Shown piece by piece: positions 11,730-23,145 of a DNA stretch of 64,000 nucleotides; position 1 is the stretch's first letter, and every line of letters starts with the position of its first letter. Source of the DNA: Geothermobacter ehrlichii (GTDB lineage Bacteria > Desulfobacterota > Desulfuromonadia > Desulfuromonadales > Geothermobacteraceae); the NCBI RefSeq assembly GCF_008124615.1, contig NZ_VNIB01000015.1, positions 23,730 through 87,729 of the forward strand, in the 5' to 3' direction. A model generated the notes under the pieces. The model saw nothing but the letters and a program-made list of their open reading frames with translations. It was not told the DNA's origin and searched no databases. A program made the position numbers and the translations under genes.

Positions 11730-12805
11730 TGCTCTACCATCTGCTCTATCCCCTGCACGAACATTTCTCGGCCTTCTACGTCTTCAGGTTCATCACCTTC
11801 CGCACCATCTACGCCGCCATCACGGCGCTGGTGCTCTCCTTCATCATCGGCCCCTGGCTGATCCGCAAGCTGTCGGAGCTGCAGATCGGCCAGCAGATCC
11901 GCAAGCTTGGTCCGGAGTCGCACTTCAAGAAGGAAGGGACCCCGACCATGGGTGGCACCCTGATCCTGTTCGCCATCGTGCTGCCGACCCTGCTCTGGGC
12001 CGACCTGACCAACATCTTCGTCTGGATCGTTCTCTTCGTCACCGTCAGTTACGGCATCGTCGGATTCGTCGATGACTACCGCAAGGTGAGGCTGAAAAAC
12101 ACCGAGGGCCTGCGCCCGCGGCAGAAGATGTTCTGGCAGCTGCTGGTGGCGCTGCTCGCCGGTGTCGCCCTCTACCTGCATCCGGACTTCGACAGCACCC
12201 TGAGTGTCCCCTTCTTCAAGGGCGTGCGGCCGGATCTCGGCCTGTTCTACATCCCCTTCGCCGTTCTGGTGGTGGTCGGAACCAGCAACGCCGTCAACCT
12301 GACCGACGGTCTCGACGGCCTGGCCATCGGGCCGATGATCATCGCCTCGAGCACCTACCTGGTCTTCGCCTACGTCGCCGGCCATGCCAGGGTAGCTGCC
12401 TATCTGCAGATCAGCGCCATCTCCGGTGCCGGCGAGCTGTCGATCCTCTGTGGTTCGATGGTCGGCGCCGGCCTCGGGTTCCTCTGGTTCAACACCTACC
12501 CGGCCCAGGTCTTCATGGGCGATGTCGGCAGTCTGTCGCTGGGCGGCGCCCTGGGGACCATCGCCGTCATCACCAAGCAGGAGATTGTGCTGGTGATCGT
12601 CGGCGGCATCTTCGTCATGGAGGCGCTGTCGGTCATCTTCCAGGTGGCGTCCTTCCGGCTCTGGGGGCGGCGGATCTTCCGCATGGCGCCGGTGCACCAT
12701 CATTTCGAGCTGAAAGGCTGGCCTGAGCCGAAGATCATCGTTCGGTTCTGGATCGTCAGCATCATCCTGGCCCTGGTGGCTCTTTCGACCCTGAAGCTGA
12801 GGTGA
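11729..12805 (+). CDS. mraY: Phospho-MurNAc-pentapeptide transferase MraY
   Basis: A 358-residue polytopic inner-membrane enzyme that transfers phospho-MurNAc-pentapeptide to undecaprenyl phosphate, making lipid I. About ten hydrophobic segments are visible. The diagnostic loops are present: [22 protein letters not shown] (catalytic aspartates), [27 protein letters not shown] and [11 protein letters not shown]. It follows murF with one-base overlap and ends one base before murD starts. Confidence 0.97.
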   Translation: MLYHLLYPLHEHFSAFYVFRFITFRTIYAAITALVLSFIIGPWLIRKLSELQIGQQIRKLGPESHFKKEGTPTMGGTLILFAIVLPTLLWADLTNIFVWIVLFVTVSYGIVGFVDDYRKVRLKNTEGLRPRQKMFWQLLVALLAGVALYLHPDFDSTLSVPFFKGVRPDLGLFYIPFAVLVVVGTSNAVNLTDGLDGLAIGPMIIASSTYLVFAYVAGHARVAAYLQISAISGAGELSILCGSMVGAGLGFLWFNTYPAQVFMGDVGSLSLGGALGTIAVITKQEIVLVIVGGIFVMEALSVIFQVASFRLWGRRIFRMAPVHHHFELKGWPEPKIIVRFWIVSIILALVALSTLKLR

Positions 12806-12806
12806 G

Positions 12807-14165
12807 ATGCAGGATTATGCGGAAAAACGGATAGTCGTCATCGGGGCGGGCCGCAGCGGCCAGGCCCTGGTCCGCTTTTTCTGCGAGCGGGGAGCGCAGG
12901 TGGTGCTGACCGACCGCCGGCGGCGTGACGACCTGGCGCATCTGGCCGAGCGCTGGCCGCAGCGCCTGACCCTCGATCTCGGCGGGCATGACCGGCGACA
13001 TCTGGTCGGGGCCGACCTGGTGGTGCTCAGTCCGGGGGTACCGTCCGATCTGCCGCTGCTGCAGCAGGTGCGGCAGGCCGGGATTCCGGTGCTCGGCGAG
13101 GTGGAGATCGCCAGCCGGCATCTGCAGGCCCCGCTGGTCGCCATCACCGGCACCAACGGCAAATCGACAACCACCGCCCTGTGCGGCGAGATGTTCCGCT
13201 CGGGTGGCTGCAAGACCTTTATCGGCGGCAATCTCGGCACCCCCCTCATCGAGGCGGCGGCGACCGGAGGCTGGCAGTGGCTGGTGGTTGAACTGTCCTC
13301 CTTCCAGCTCGAAACCATTGAGCGGTTCCGGCCGAAGTACGCCATGCTGCTCAACATCAGCAGCGACCATCTCGACCGCTATGACGACATGGCGGCCTAT
13401 GTCAGCGCCAAGAAGCGGATTTTCGAGAACCAGGGGGGCGATGACGTCGCCGTTCTCAATGCCGGCGACCGGCAGGTGATGACTCTGGCCGGGGGACTGG
13501 CCGCCCGTCCGGTCCTCTTTTCGGCGGAGAAGGATCTGCCCGAGGGGATGTCGCTGGACGCCGCCGGCAACATCCTCTGGCGCTGGCAGGGGCGTGAGCT
13601 GCGTTTCGACACCCGGCAGCTGCTGCTGCGCGGCCGGCACAATGTGGAGAACGTCATGGCGGCGATGATACCGCCGCTGCTCGAAGGGATTGATCCCAAG
13701 CTCGTCTGGCGAACGGCCTGCCGGTTTCCCGGCCTGCCGCATCGCATGCAGCTGGTGCGTCGCCTGCGCGGCGTCGACTGGATCGACGATTCGAAGGGGA
13801 CCAATGTCGGCAGCGTCATGCGCAGCCTGGCCGGTCTGCGGCCGCCGGTAACCCTGATCGCCGGCGGCAAGGACAAGGGAGGCGACTTTGCCACTCTCGC
13901 CCCGCTGGTGCGCGACCGGGTCGGCCATCTGCTGCTGATCGGCGAAGCCGCCGACCGGATCGAACGGGAGCTGGCCGGAACGGCGCGCATCGTGCGCTGC
14001 GCCGACATGGCCGAAGCGGTGAAACGGGCAGCGGAGCTGACCCCGGCCGGCGGCACCGTGCTGCTGTCGCCGGGTTGTTCGAGTTTCGACATGTTCAGCA
14101 GTTTCGAGGAGCGCGGCCGCGTCTTCGCCCGGCAGGTGAACGCGCTACCGGAGGAGGGGGCCTGA
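12807..14165 (+). CDS. murD: UDP-MurNAc-alanine:D-glutamate ligase MurD
   Basis: A 452-residue Mur ligase adding D-glutamate to UDP-MurNAc-L-alanine. A Rossmann-like N-terminal domain (VVIGAGRSGQALVRFF) is followed by the ATP loop AITGTNGKSTTTALCGEM, VVELSSFQLETIE, NISSDHLDRYDDM, and the C-terminal WIDDSKGTNVGSV and LIAGGKDKGGDF. The stop overlaps the ftsW start codon (TGATG), matching the tight packing of the whole cluster. Confidence 0.96.
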   Translation: MQDYAEKRIVVIGAGRSGQALVRFFCERGAQVVLTDRRRRDDLAHLAERWPQRLTLDLGGHDRRHLVGADLVVLSPGVPSDLPLLQQVRQAGIPVLGEVEIASRHLQAPLVAITGTNGKSTTTALCGEMFRSGGCKTFIGGNLGTPLIEAAATGGWQWLVVELSSFQLETIERFRPKYAMLLNISSDHLDRYDDMAAYVSAKKRIFENQGGDDVAVLNAGDRQVMTLAGGLAARPVLFSAEKDLPEGMSLDAAGNILWRWQGRELRFDTRQLLLRGRHNVENVMAAMIPPLLEGIDPKLVWRTACRFPGLPHRMQLVRRLRGVDWIDDSKGTNVGSVMRSLAGLRPPVTLIAGGKDKGGDFATLAPLVRDRVGHLLLIGEAADRIERELAGTARIVRCADMAEAVKRAAELTPAGGTVLLSPGCSSFDMFSSFEERGRVFARQVNALPEEGA

Positions 14166-15267
14166 TGGAGATCCGGCGCGGACATGACCAGACCCTGCTG
14201 ATGCTGGCGACGGTGCTGACCTGTTTCGGGATCGTCATGGTCTATTCGTCCTCGTCGATCATGGCGGCGGAAAAGTACGCCGACGGCTTTCTCTTTCTCA
14301 AGCGCCAGGGGATCTTCGCCTGTATCGGCCTGCTGCTGATGGCCGGTTTGATGCACGTCGACTATCATCGGCTGCGTCGGCTGGCGGTCCCCCTGCTGCT
14401 GCTCTGCACCCTGCTGCTGGTGGTGGTGTTCATCCCCGGGGTCGGGGTTCGCGCCGGCGGCGCCAGCCGCTGGATCCGGCTGCCCTTCTTCTCCCTGCAG
14501 CCGTCGGAGCTGGCCAAGCTGGGGCTGGTCGTCTTCATGGCCCATTCCCTGGCGCGCAAGGGGGAAAAGATCAAGACGCTGAAGGTCGGTTTTCTGCCCT
14601 ACATGGTGCTGCTGGCCGTCCTGCTCGTCCTGGTGCTGGCCCAGCCCGACCTGGGTGGCGCGGCGACCATGGGAGTGGTGGCCCTCTGCCTGCTGCTGGT
14701 GGCCGGTTCGCGCTGGCGCCACCTGTTCGGGGTGGTGGTGCTGGCGTTGCCGTTTCTCTACTTTCTCGTGATGAACGTCGATTACCGCCGCCGCCGGATC
14801 ATGGCCTTTCTCAATCCCTGGGACGATCCGACAGATACCGGGTTCCAGATCATCCAGAGCTGGATCGCCTTCGGTACCGGCGGCTGGTTCGGCAACGGCC
14901 TCGGCGAGGGGAAGCAGAAGCTCTTCTTCCTGCCGGAGGCCCACACCGATTTCATCTTCGCCGTGGTCGGCGAGGAGCTCGGATTCGTCGGGGTGGTGGT
15001 GACCGCCGCCCTCTTTCTGGTGCTGGTGCTGCGCGGCATCCGCACGGCGGTGCACGCCCCCGACGAATTCGGCCGCTATCTGGCCTTCGGGCTGACGGTG
15101 CTGATCGGCATCGAGGCTTTTACCAATTTCGCGGTGGTTCTCGGACTGTTGCCGACCAAGGGTCTGGCGCTGCCGTTCCTCTCCTACGGTGGCACCAACC
15201 TGGTCTGCACCCTGATGGAAGTTGGCATTCTGCTCAACATCTCGGCCAAGCTGCCGGGGGAGGTGCG

Positions 15268-15271
<4 letters not shown>
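14165..15271 (+). CDS. ftsW: Septal peptidoglycan polymerase FtsW
   Basis: A 368-residue SEDS-family protein with about ten membrane helices; with FtsI it polymerises septal glycan strands from lipid II. Family landmarks are VMVYSSSSIMAAEKY after the first helix, PFFSLQPSELAKLGLV, the QPDLGGAATMGVVAL loop carrying the essential aspartate, FLPEAHTDFIFAVVGEELG and LPFLSYGGTNLV. The ATG at 14165 was chosen because it overlaps the murD stop and gives the usual short cytoplasmic N-terminus; a longer upstream start would lie within murD. It overlaps murG by four bases. Confidence 0.96.
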
Positions 15272-16341
<1,070 letters not shown>

Positions 16342-16346
16342 AAACC

Positions 16347-17720
16347 GTGTACGGAAAGATTCGCAGAATCCATTTTGTCGGCATCGGCGGCATCGGCATG
16401 AGCGGCATCGCCGAGGTGCTGCTCAATCTCGGCTACGAGGTCTCCGGGTCTGACCTGCGTCAGAGCGAGACGACCAGGCGGCTGGCGAAGCTCGGCGGGC
16501 GCATCGCCTTCGGCCACGCGCCGGACAACCTGGGCGACGCCGACGTGGTTGTGACCTCGACGGCGGTGCGGGCCGACAACGTTGAGGTGGCCGAGGCCCA
16601 GCGCCGGCACATTCCGGTCATTCCGCGGGCGGAGATGCTGGCCGAGCTGATGCGCATGAAGTACGGAGTGGCGGTGGCCGGCACCCACGGCAAGACCACG
16701 ACCACCAGCATGGTGGCGACGATCCTGACGCGGGGCGGGCTCGATCCGACGGCTGTCATTGGCGGCCGGCTCGATGCCTTCGGCTCCAACGCCAAGCTGG
16801 GACAGGGCAAGTTCCTGGTCGCCGAGGCGGACGAGTCGGACGGCTCTTTTCTCCACCTGAGTCCGACCATCGCCGTGGTGACCAACATCGACGCCGATCA
16901 CCTCGATTTCTACGCCGACCTGGAGCAGATCAAGACCACCTTTGTCGATTTCATCAACAAGGTTCCCTTTTACGGGCTGGCGGTGCTCTGCCTGGACGAT
17001 CCGAACATCCAGGAGATCATGCCCCGGGTGAAGAAGCGCTATCTCACCTACGGGCTGGCGTCGCAGGCCGATCTCTACGCCACCGACATCCGCTACCAGG
17101 CCAGCGCCACCCGATTCGCCGTCCATGACCGCAACGGGCGTCTGGGCGAGATCACCCTCGGCATGCCGGGCCGGCACAATGTGCTCAATGCCCTGGCGGC
17201 GATCGGGGTCGGCCTCGAGCTGGGGCTCGATTTCGACCGGATTGCCCGCGGCTTTGACGGCTTTGGCGGTGTTCAGCGCCGGTTCCAGATCCTCTCCACC
17301 GCCGGCGACATCATGGTGGTGGACGATTACGGGCATCACCCGGCCGAAATCCGCGCCACCCTGGCAGCGGCGCGCAAGGGCTGGCCGGAGCGGCGCATCG
17401 TCGCCGTCTTCCAGCCGCACCGTTTCAGTCGCACCAGGGCCCTGTTCGAGGAATTCGCCACCGCCTTCTACGACGCCGACCGGCTGCTGGTCACCGACAT
17501 CTACCCGGCCGGCGAGGAGCCGATCGAGGGGGTGACGGCGCAGCGGCTGGCCGAGCGTGTGCGCAACCACGGGCATCGGGACGTGAGCTGGGTGCCCGGC
17601 CTGACCGAGGCGACGGCCGAACTCGAGGCCTCGCTCGAAGCGGGCGACCTGGTGGTAACCCTGGGAGCCGGCAACATCGGCCAGGTGGCGATTGAGCTGG
17701 CAAAGCGCCTGTCGGCATGA
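16347..17720 (+). CDS. murC: UDP-MurNAc:L-alanine ligase MurC
   Basis: A 457-residue Mur ligase that adds the first amino acid, L-alanine, to UDP-MurNAc. Motifs: [19 protein letters not shown] at the N-terminus, the ATP loop [48 protein letters not shown] and [17 protein letters not shown] chose GTG at 16347, six codons before the invariant glycine-rich start, over in-frame starts inside murG. The murC-murB-ddl order at the 3' end of the Mur block is common in this group. It overlaps murB by four bases. Confidence 0.96.
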   Translation: MYGKIRRIHFVGIGGIGMSGIAEVLLNLGYEVSGSDLRQSETTRRLAKLGGRIAFGHAPDNLGDADVVVTSTAVRADNVEVAEAQRRHIPVIPRAEMLAELMRMKYGVAVAGTHGKTTTTSMVATILTRGGLDPTAVIGGRLDAFGSNAKLGQGKFLVAEADESDGSFLHLSPTIAVVTNIDADHLDFYADLEQIKTTFVDFINKVPFYGLAVLCLDDPNIQEIMPRVKKRYLTYGLASQADLYATDIRYQASATRFAVHDRNGRLGEITLGMPGRHNVLNALAAIGVGLELGLDFDRIARGFDGFGGVQRRFQILSTAGDIMVVDDYGHHPAEIRATLAAARKGWPERRIVAVFQPHRFSRTRALFEEFATAFYDADRLLVTDIYPAGEEPIEGVTAQRLAERVRNHGHRDVSWVPGLTEATAELEASLEAGDLVVTLGAGNIGQVAIELAKRLSA

Positions 17721-18625
17721 ACGAGAGTTTGCGGCAGCTCTTTGACAATCTCGGTGAACTGGGCGGCGAGCTGCGCCGCGACGAGCCCCTCGCGGCACAC
17801 TGCAGCTGGCGGGTCGGCGGACCGGCCGATCTCTTCTACCAGCCGCAGCGGCTCGAACAGCTTGAACGGGCGGTGTGCCTGGCGGAAGCCGCCGGTGTTC
17901 CCTGGCTTGTGCTGGGAAACGGCAGCAACCTGCTGGTGCGTGACGGCGGCGTGCGGGGCCTGGTGATCGAGACCGGCGCCCTGAACCGCTGGCGGCTGCG
18001 GGATGACGGCGGGCTGGAGGCCGAATGCGGCGTTGCGCTGCCGGAACTGGCCCGCGCCACCGCTGCGGCCGGCCGGGCCGGCCTGGAGCGGCTGGCCGGC
18101 ATTCCCGGAACCCTCGGCGCGGCGGTGGCGATCAATGCCGGCGCCCACGGACAGAGCGTCGGCGATGCCGTGCGGCAGGTTGTCGTGCTGCACGAAGGAC
18201 GGCGGCAGCGGCGGACGAAGGCGGAACTCGGTTTCGGCTACCGGCAAAGCGCCATCGGCGACAGGGAGGTGGTGCTGGAAATCCTGCTGCAGCTGGACAG
18301 GAAAGAGCCGGCGGCGCTGCTCGAGGCCATGCGCGCGGCGCTTGACGCCCGGCGGCAGGCGCAGGCGGTCGAGGGGCCCAACGCGGGCTCGGTGTTCAGG
18401 AATCCGCCGGATGTGGCGGCCTGGAAGCTGATCGACGACGCCGGCCTGCGGGGGCTGCGCCTCGGCGGGGCGATGGTGTCGGAGCGGCATGCCAACTTCA
18501 TCGTCAATTGCGGTGACGCCCGGGCGGCCGAGATTGAGGAGCTGATCGAGCGGGTTCGGCAGCGGGTGAAGGCGCACAGCGGTGTTGCGCTGGAAACCGA
18601 GATCCGGATCGTCGGTGAAAGGTGA
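17717..18625 (+). CDS. murB: UDP-N-acetylenolpyruvoylglucosamine reductase MurB
   Basis: A 302-residue FAD-dependent reductase that uses NADPH to complete UDP-MurNAc synthesis. The FAD-binding domain shows [31 protein letters not shown] and [20 protein letters not shown]. The substrate domain shows [11 protein letters not shown] with the proton-donating serine, and [19 protein letters not shown]. Its short spacer architecture suggests the type II (Gram-positive-like) form rather than the longer E. coli form; this is inferred from length only. The start overlaps the murC stop (ATGA). Confidence 0.95.
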   Translation: MNESLRQLFDNLGELGGELRRDEPLAAHCSWRVGGPADLFYQPQRLEQLERAVCLAEAAGVPWLVLGNGSNLLVRDGGVRGLVIETGALNRWRLRDDGGLEAECGVALPELARATAAAGRAGLERLAGIPGTLGAAVAINAGAHGQSVGDAVRQVVVLHEGRRQRRTKAELGFGYRQSAIGDREVVLEILLQLDRKEPAALLEAMRAALDARRQAQAVEGPNAGSVFRNPPDVAAWKLIDDAGLRGLRLGGAMVSERHANFIVNCGDARAAEIEELIERVRQRVKAHSGVALETEIRIVGER

Positions 18626-18630
18626 GAGCA

Positions 18631-19563
18631 ATGGCCCTGGACAGGGAAAGCTTGCGACAGAAGACCATCGGCGTGCTGTGTGGCGGTCTTTCCGCCGAGC
18701 GCGAGGTGTCGCTGCGCACCGGCGGCGAGGTGCACCGGGCGCTGCAGGAAGCGGGATACCGGTCGGTGCTGATCGACGCCGGTCGCGACCTGGCCGAGCA
18801 GTTGCGGGCCGAAGGGGTCGAGATCGCCTTCGTCGCCCTGCATGGCCGCTTCGGCGAGGACGGACGGGTGCAGGGGCTGCTCGAGATGCTCGGCATCCCC
18901 TACACCGGCAGCGGCGTGCTGGCGTCGGCGCTGGCCATCGACAAGGTGGCGACCAAGAAGATTCTGCTCTACCACGAGCTGCCGACTCCCGGATTCGTGG
19001 TCTTCCGCCGCGGTGACGACCGCGAGGCGCTGCTGGAGCGCTGCCGGCACTTTCCGCTGGTGGTCAAACCGGCGCGCGAGGGTTCGACCATCGGCATCAG
19101 CATCGTGCACGACCGCGACGAGCTCGCTGCCGGACTGGACACCGCCCTCGAGCTTGACGACCAGGTTCTGGTTGAGGATTACATCGCCGGCATGGAAGTG
19201 ACGGTGAGCGTGCTCGACGACGAGGCGCTGCCGATCATCCAGATCGTACCCAAGGGCGGCTTTTACGACTACAAGGCGAAATACACCGCCGGCCAGACCC
19301 GCTACATCCTGCCGGCGCTGCTGCCGCCGCTGGTCTACCGTCGCCTGCAGCAGGTTTCCGTCGAGGCCTGCCGGATTCTCGGCTGCCGCGGCGCGGCGCG
19401 GGTCGATTTCATGGTGCAGGAGCGCGAATTCTACATCCTCGAGATCAACACCGTTCCGGGAATGACGCCGACAAGCCTGCTGCCGAAGGCGGCGCTCAGG
19501 GCCGGGATGAGCTTCACCGAGCTGGTAGTTCGCATGCTGCTCGATGCGGATCTGGACAAGTAG
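18631..19563 (+). CDS. ddl: D-alanine:D-alanine ligase
   Basis: A 310-residue ATP-grasp ligase forming the D-Ala-D-Ala dipeptide used by MurF. Motifs: VLCGGLSAEREVSLRTG, IAFVALHGRFGEDGRVQGLL, PLVVKPAREGSTIGISIV and FYILEINTVPGMTPTSLLP. Two starts are possible. GTG at 18622 overlaps the murB stop, and ATG at 18631 has AAGGTG six bases upstream. I prefer the ATG on ribosome-site grounds; the difference is three residues. Confidence 0.95.
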   Translation: MALDRESLRQKTIGVLCGGLSAEREVSLRTGGEVHRALQEAGYRSVLIDAGRDLAEQLRAEGVEIAFVALHGRFGEDGRVQGLLEMLGIPYTGSGVLASALAIDKVATKKILLYHELPTPGFVVFRRGDDREALLERCRHFPLVVKPAREGSTIGISIVHDRDELAAGLDTALELDDQVLVEDYIAGMEVTVSVLDDEALPIIQIVPKGGFYDYKAKYTAGQTRYILPALLPPLVYRRLQQVSVEACRILGCRGAARVDFMVQEREFYILEINTVPGMTPTSLLPKAALRAGMSFTELVVRMLLDADLDK

Positions 19564-19582
19564 GGGGCGATGAACGACGACC

Positions 19583-20428
19583 ATGCGCGACCTGAAGGAC
19601 GGAAAGAAGCGGTCCAGAACCCGCGCCAACCGGCGGGTCAGGAAGAAGGAGCCGCGCAACTGGGGACAGCTGCTGCGACGGCTGACCCGGACCGTCCTGC
19701 TGCTGGCCTTTGCCGGTCTGGTCGTCGTCGCCGGGTTTCTCGCCGGTCGCCTGCTGCTCGACTGGGGCTATTTCAAGGTCGACACCATCCGGGTCGTCGC
19801 CAACGAGCGGGTGTCGAGAGACGAGATCGTGGCGCTGTCCGACATCCGGCCGGGCGACGGGATCTTCGACCTCAACCTGGAGCGTATCGGCCGCAAGATC
19901 GAGGAGAATCCCTGGATCGCCGCCGCCCGGGTCCGGCGGATCTTTCCCGGCGAGGTGGTGATCGAGGTGAAGGAGAGGGTGCCGGGAGCCATCCTCAGCC
20001 TCGGGTATCTCTACTATGTCGACTGGGAGGGCGAGATCTTCAAGCTGCTGTCGCCGGAAGACCGGCTCGACTATCCGGTGATCACCGGCATCACCCAGGA
20101 GGACCTGACCCGGCAGCCCGACCGGGTCAGGCGGCGGCTACGCCAGGCGATGCTGCTGCTGCGGCAGCTCAAGGGACGCCGTTCGCTGACGCTGGAAGAT
20201 ATTTCGGAGGTCCATGTCGGCCGGGACGGCGGCTTCGAGCTGACCACCTATGTCGGCGGGGTGCCGATCCGCCTCGGTTACGGTCATTTCGCCGCCAAGC
20301 TGGACCGGCTGGAGAAGGTCTACAAGGAACTGAGGCCACAGCTTATGGCCCTGAAATATATCGATCTCAACGTATCTGACCGGGTGATCGTGAGCGTGGC
20401 GACGCCGCAAACGGTTGGGAAGGGTTAG
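19583..20428 (+). CDS. ftsQ: Cell division protein FtsQ
   Basis: A 281-residue bitopic division protein. A basic cytoplasmic N-terminus (RTRANRRVRKKEPRNW) is followed by one membrane helix (TVLLLAFAGLVVVAGFLAGR), then a POTRA domain (YFKVDTIRVVANERVSRDEI; PGDGIFDLNLERIGRKIEE) and the FtsQ C-terminal domain (WEGEIFKLLSPEDRLDYPVI). FtsQ links early and late divisome components through FtsL/FtsB. The start at 19583 follows ddl by 19 bases. Confidence 0.93.
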   Translation: MRDLKDGKKRSRTRANRRVRKKEPRNWGQLLRRLTRTVLLLAFAGLVVVAGFLAGRLLLDWGYFKVDTIRVVANERVSRDEIVALSDIRPGDGIFDLNLERIGRKIEENPWIAAARVRRIFPGEVVIEVKERVPGAILSLGYLYYVDWEGEIFKLLSPEDRLDYPVITGITQEDLTRQPDRVRRRLRQAMLLLRQLKGRRSLTLEDISEVHVGRDGGFELTTYVGGVPIRLGYGHFAAKLDRLEKVYKELRPQLMALKYIDLNVSDRVIVSVATPQTVGKG

Positions 20429-20444
20429 CAAGGGGGTAGCCATC

Positions 20445-21674
20445 ATGAGCAACAAGAGAGAGAACCTGATCGTCGGTCTCGACATCGGTACGACCAAAAT
20501 CTGCGCCATCGTCGCCAGCGCCACCGACGAGGGGCTCGATATCGTCGGCATCGGTCTGGCGCCGTCGAAGGGCCTGCGCAAGGGGGTGGTGATCAATATC
20601 GAGAGCACGGTCGAGGCGGTGAAGAAGGCCCTGCAGGAGGCCGAGCTGATGGCCGGCTGCGAGATCAAGTCGGTTTTCGCCGGCATCGCCGGCGGGCACA
20701 TCAAGGGCTTCAATTCGCAGGGGGTCATCGCCATCAAGAACCGTGAGGTGACCGGCGAGGACATCCGCCGGGTGATCGACGCCGCCAAGGCGATCGCCAT
20801 CCCCATGGACCGCGAGGTGATCCACATCCTGCCCCAGGAGTACATCATCGACGACCAGGACGGCATCAAGGAGCCGCTGGGCATGAGCGGTGTCCGGCTG
20901 GAGGCGAAGGTGCACATCGTTACCGGCGCCGTCGCCAGCGCCCAGAACATCATCAAGAGCTGCCAGCGGGCCGGGGTCGACGTGGCCGACATCGTGCTCG
21001 AGCAGCTGGCCTCGAGCGAGGCGGTGCTGACTCCGGACGAGAAGGAACTGGGAGTGGCGATGATCGACATTGGCGGCGGCACCACCGACATCGCCATCTT
21101 TGCTGACGGCGCCATCAAGCACACGGCGGTGCTGTCGCTGGGCGGCAATCACCTGACCAACGACATCGCCGTCGGCCTGCGCACGCCGATGCACGAGGCC
21201 GAGGTGCTCAAGCAGAAGTACGGCTGCTGCCTGACCGCCATGGTCGGCAAGGACGAAACCATCGAGGTGCCCTCGGTGGGTGGACGGGAGCCGCGGGTGT
21301 TGTCGCGGATGCTGCTGGCGGAGATTCTCGAGCCGCGGGTGGAGGAGATCTTCACCCTGGTCAACCGGGAGATCGTGCGCAGCGGGTTCGAGGACCTGAT
21401 CGCCTCCGGGGTGGTGCTGACCGGCGGAAGCTCCATCCTGCCCGGCATGCCCGAGCTGGCCGAACAGGTCTTCAACCTGCCGGTAAGGCGCGGAGTGCCC
21501 AAGGACATCGGCGGCCTGACCGACGTGGTCAACTCGCCCATCTACGCTACCGGGGTCGGCCTGGTCAAGTACGGCAGCCGCAACCTGCAGGCGAAGAAGT
21601 TCAGCATCGGCGAGGACAACCTGTTCGACCGGGTCATCCGGCGGATGAAGGAGTGGTTTGGAGAATTTTTCTAG
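20445..21674 (+). CDS. ftsA: Cell division protein FtsA
   Basis: A 409-residue actin-like ATPase that tethers FtsZ filaments to the membrane. The phosphate-1 loop is IVGLDIGTTKICAIVAS; GVAMIDIGGGTTDIAIFADG is the phosphate-2 loop, and GVVLTGGSSILPGMPELAEQ the adenosine motif. The C-terminal amphipathic membrane-targeting helix is visible in FDRVIRRMKEWFGEFF. I chose ATG at 20445, with AAGGGGG upstream, over a TTG at 20415 that would overlap ftsQ. Confidence 0.96.
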   Translation: MSNKRENLIVGLDIGTTKICAIVASATDEGLDIVGIGLAPSKGLRKGVVINIESTVEAVKKALQEAELMAGCEIKSVFAGIAGGHIKGFNSQGVIAIKNREVTGEDIRRVIDAAKAIAIPMDREVIHILPQEYIIDDQDGIKEPLGMSGVRLEAKVHIVTGAVASAQNIIKSCQRAGVDVADIVLEQLASSEAVLTPDEKELGVAMIDIGGGTTDIAIFADGAIKHTAVLSLGGNHLTNDIAVGLRTPMHEAEVLKQKYGCCLTAMVGKDETIEVPSVGGREPRVLSRMLLAEILEPRVEEIFTLVNREIVRSGFEDLIASGVVLTGGSSILPGMPELAEQVFNLPVRRGVPKDIGGLTDVVNSPIYATGVGLVKYGSRNLQAKKFSIGEDNLFDRVIRRMKEWFGEFF

Positions 21675-21745
21675 TTGAAGCGGAGAATGAAGCCAACCGG
21701 TGAAGGAAGGGAGAACCTTCACCACAGACAGGAATGGAGGGAGTC

Positions 21746-22879
21746 ATGTTTGAATTTGATGAAACCATGGACCAGAGTGCAAAGATCAAGGTGGTTGGAG
21801 TCGGTGGCGGCGGCGGCAACGCCGTCAATACCATGATCGCTTCGGGCGTCAGCGGCGTTGATTTCATCGTCGCCAACACCGACGCCCAGGCGCTGCGCGC
21901 CAACAAGTCGCCGATGAAGCTGCAACTCGGCAGCAAGCTGACCAAGGGGCTGGGGGCCGGAGCCAATCCGGAAATCGGTCGCGAGGCGGCTCTCGAGGAC
22001 CGGGCGCGGCTGGTCGAGCAGCTCGACGGCGCCGACATGGTCTTTATCGCCGCCGGTCTCGGTGGCGGCACCGGCACCGGCGCCGCGCCGGTCATCGCCG
22101 AGGTGGCCAAGGAGGTCGGCGCCCTGACCGTCGGCGTGGTGACCAAACCCTTCACCCACGAGGGCAAGCAGCGTATGGCCAAGGCCGAGCAGGGCGTCAA
22201 GGCCCTGAAGGAAGTGGTCGACAGCCTGATTCTGATTCCCAACGACCGGCTGATCGGCCTGGCGGGCAAGAACATGAGCATTCTCGACGCCTTCAAGCCG
22301 GCCGACGACGTGCTGCGGCAGGCGGTGCAGGGGATTTCCGACCTGATCACCACCCACGGCATGATCAACGTCGACTTCGCCGACGTCAAGGCGGCGATGA
22401 GCGAGCGCGGCATGGCGATGATGGGCATCGGCGTCGGCTCCGGCGAAAAGCGGGCCGTCGAGGCGGCCCAGGCGGCCATCTCCAGCCCGCTGCTGGAAGA
22501 TGTCGACATCTCCGGCGCCAAGGGGGTGCTGGTCAACATCACCGGCTCGTCCAGCATGACAATGGAGGATTTCGAGGAGGTTTCGCGCATCATCCACGAA
22601 AAGGTCCACGAAGAGGCCAACATCTTCATCGGCCTGGTGATCAACGAGGAGATGGGCGATGCCATCAAGGTGACCGCCATCGCTACCGGTTTCGGCGGCA
22701 CCTTCGATGCCGCCCGGCGGGATACGGACGAAATTCGTCCCCTGTCCCGCGCGAAGGAAGATCTGGACATGCCGACCATTCTGCGCAAGCGCAGGGAGGA
22801 GACGCCCCGCAGTTTCGGCGCGATGGTCGAAGAGGACGAGTACGACATCCCGACCTTTTTGCGCAAGCGCGTCGACTGA
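21746..22879 (+). CDS. ftsZ: Cell division protein FtsZ
   Basis: A 377-residue tubulin-like GTPase that forms the Z ring. The GTP-binding signature GGGTGTG is at residues 106-112. KVVGVGGGGGNAVNTMI is at the N-terminus, and the T7 loop motif NVDFADVKAAM is present. The conserved C-terminal peptide that binds FtsA is seen as EYDIPTFLRKR, followed by two residues. The start at 21746 has GGAGG five bases upstream and gives the usual N-terminus MFEFDE; an ATG at 21734 lies just before that ribosome site and is unlikely. It is the last gene of the operon and is followed by a strong terminator. Confidence 0.97.
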   Translation: MFEFDETMDQSAKIKVVGVGGGGGNAVNTMIASGVSGVDFIVANTDAQALRANKSPMKLQLGSKLTKGLGAGANPEIGREAALEDRARLVEQLDGADMVFIAAGLGGGTGTGAAPVIAEVAKEVGALTVGVVTKPFTHEGKQRMAKAEQGVKALKEVVDSLILIPNDRLIGLAGKNMSILDAFKPADDVLRQAVQGISDLITTHGMINVDFADVKAAMSERGMAMMGIGVGSGEKRAVEAAQAAISSPLLEDVDISGAKGVLVNITGSSSMTMEDFEEVSRIIHEKVHEEANIFIGLVINEEMGDAIKVTAIATGFGGTFDAARRDTDEIRPLSRAKEDLDMPTILRKRREETPRSFGAMVEEDEYDIPTFLRKRVD

Positions 22880-23036
22880 GGCGGGTCGCACAGACAGTTT
22901 GTCCCCTTGTCGCCGTCGGTTCGGCCGGCGGCGGGAATGATGGTTGATCTGAATGCACGGCTGCCCCGGGCCGGTCTTCTCCGCCCGGCCGCAACGGGGA
23001 ACCCGTATTGGCATGCAGTGTTGACGACTCCCTCGT

Positions 23037-23070
23037 CGGGGACCGCAGAAGCGGTCCCCTTTTCTTTTTT
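23037..23070 (+). terminator. Intrinsic terminator after ftsZ
   Basis: Perfect stem GGGGACCGC / GCGGTCCCC with an AGAA loop, followed by TTTTCTTTTTT. It lies 157 bases after the ftsZ stop, so the operon has a long 3' leader in which I see no gene. It is also the boundary before the inverted repeat array. Confidence 0.85.
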
Positions 23071-23145
23071 TCGGGGACGAACCCCTGGATCTGCGCCCAC
23101 CCGCGTTCAGGACAGCTTTTTGCGGCCAGACGGTCGGGAACATCA

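Noticed and set aside
22880..23036. A small RNA between the ftsZ stop and its terminator
   Set aside because: No promoter-like sequence was found and the segment can be explained as the ftsZ 3' untranslated region.
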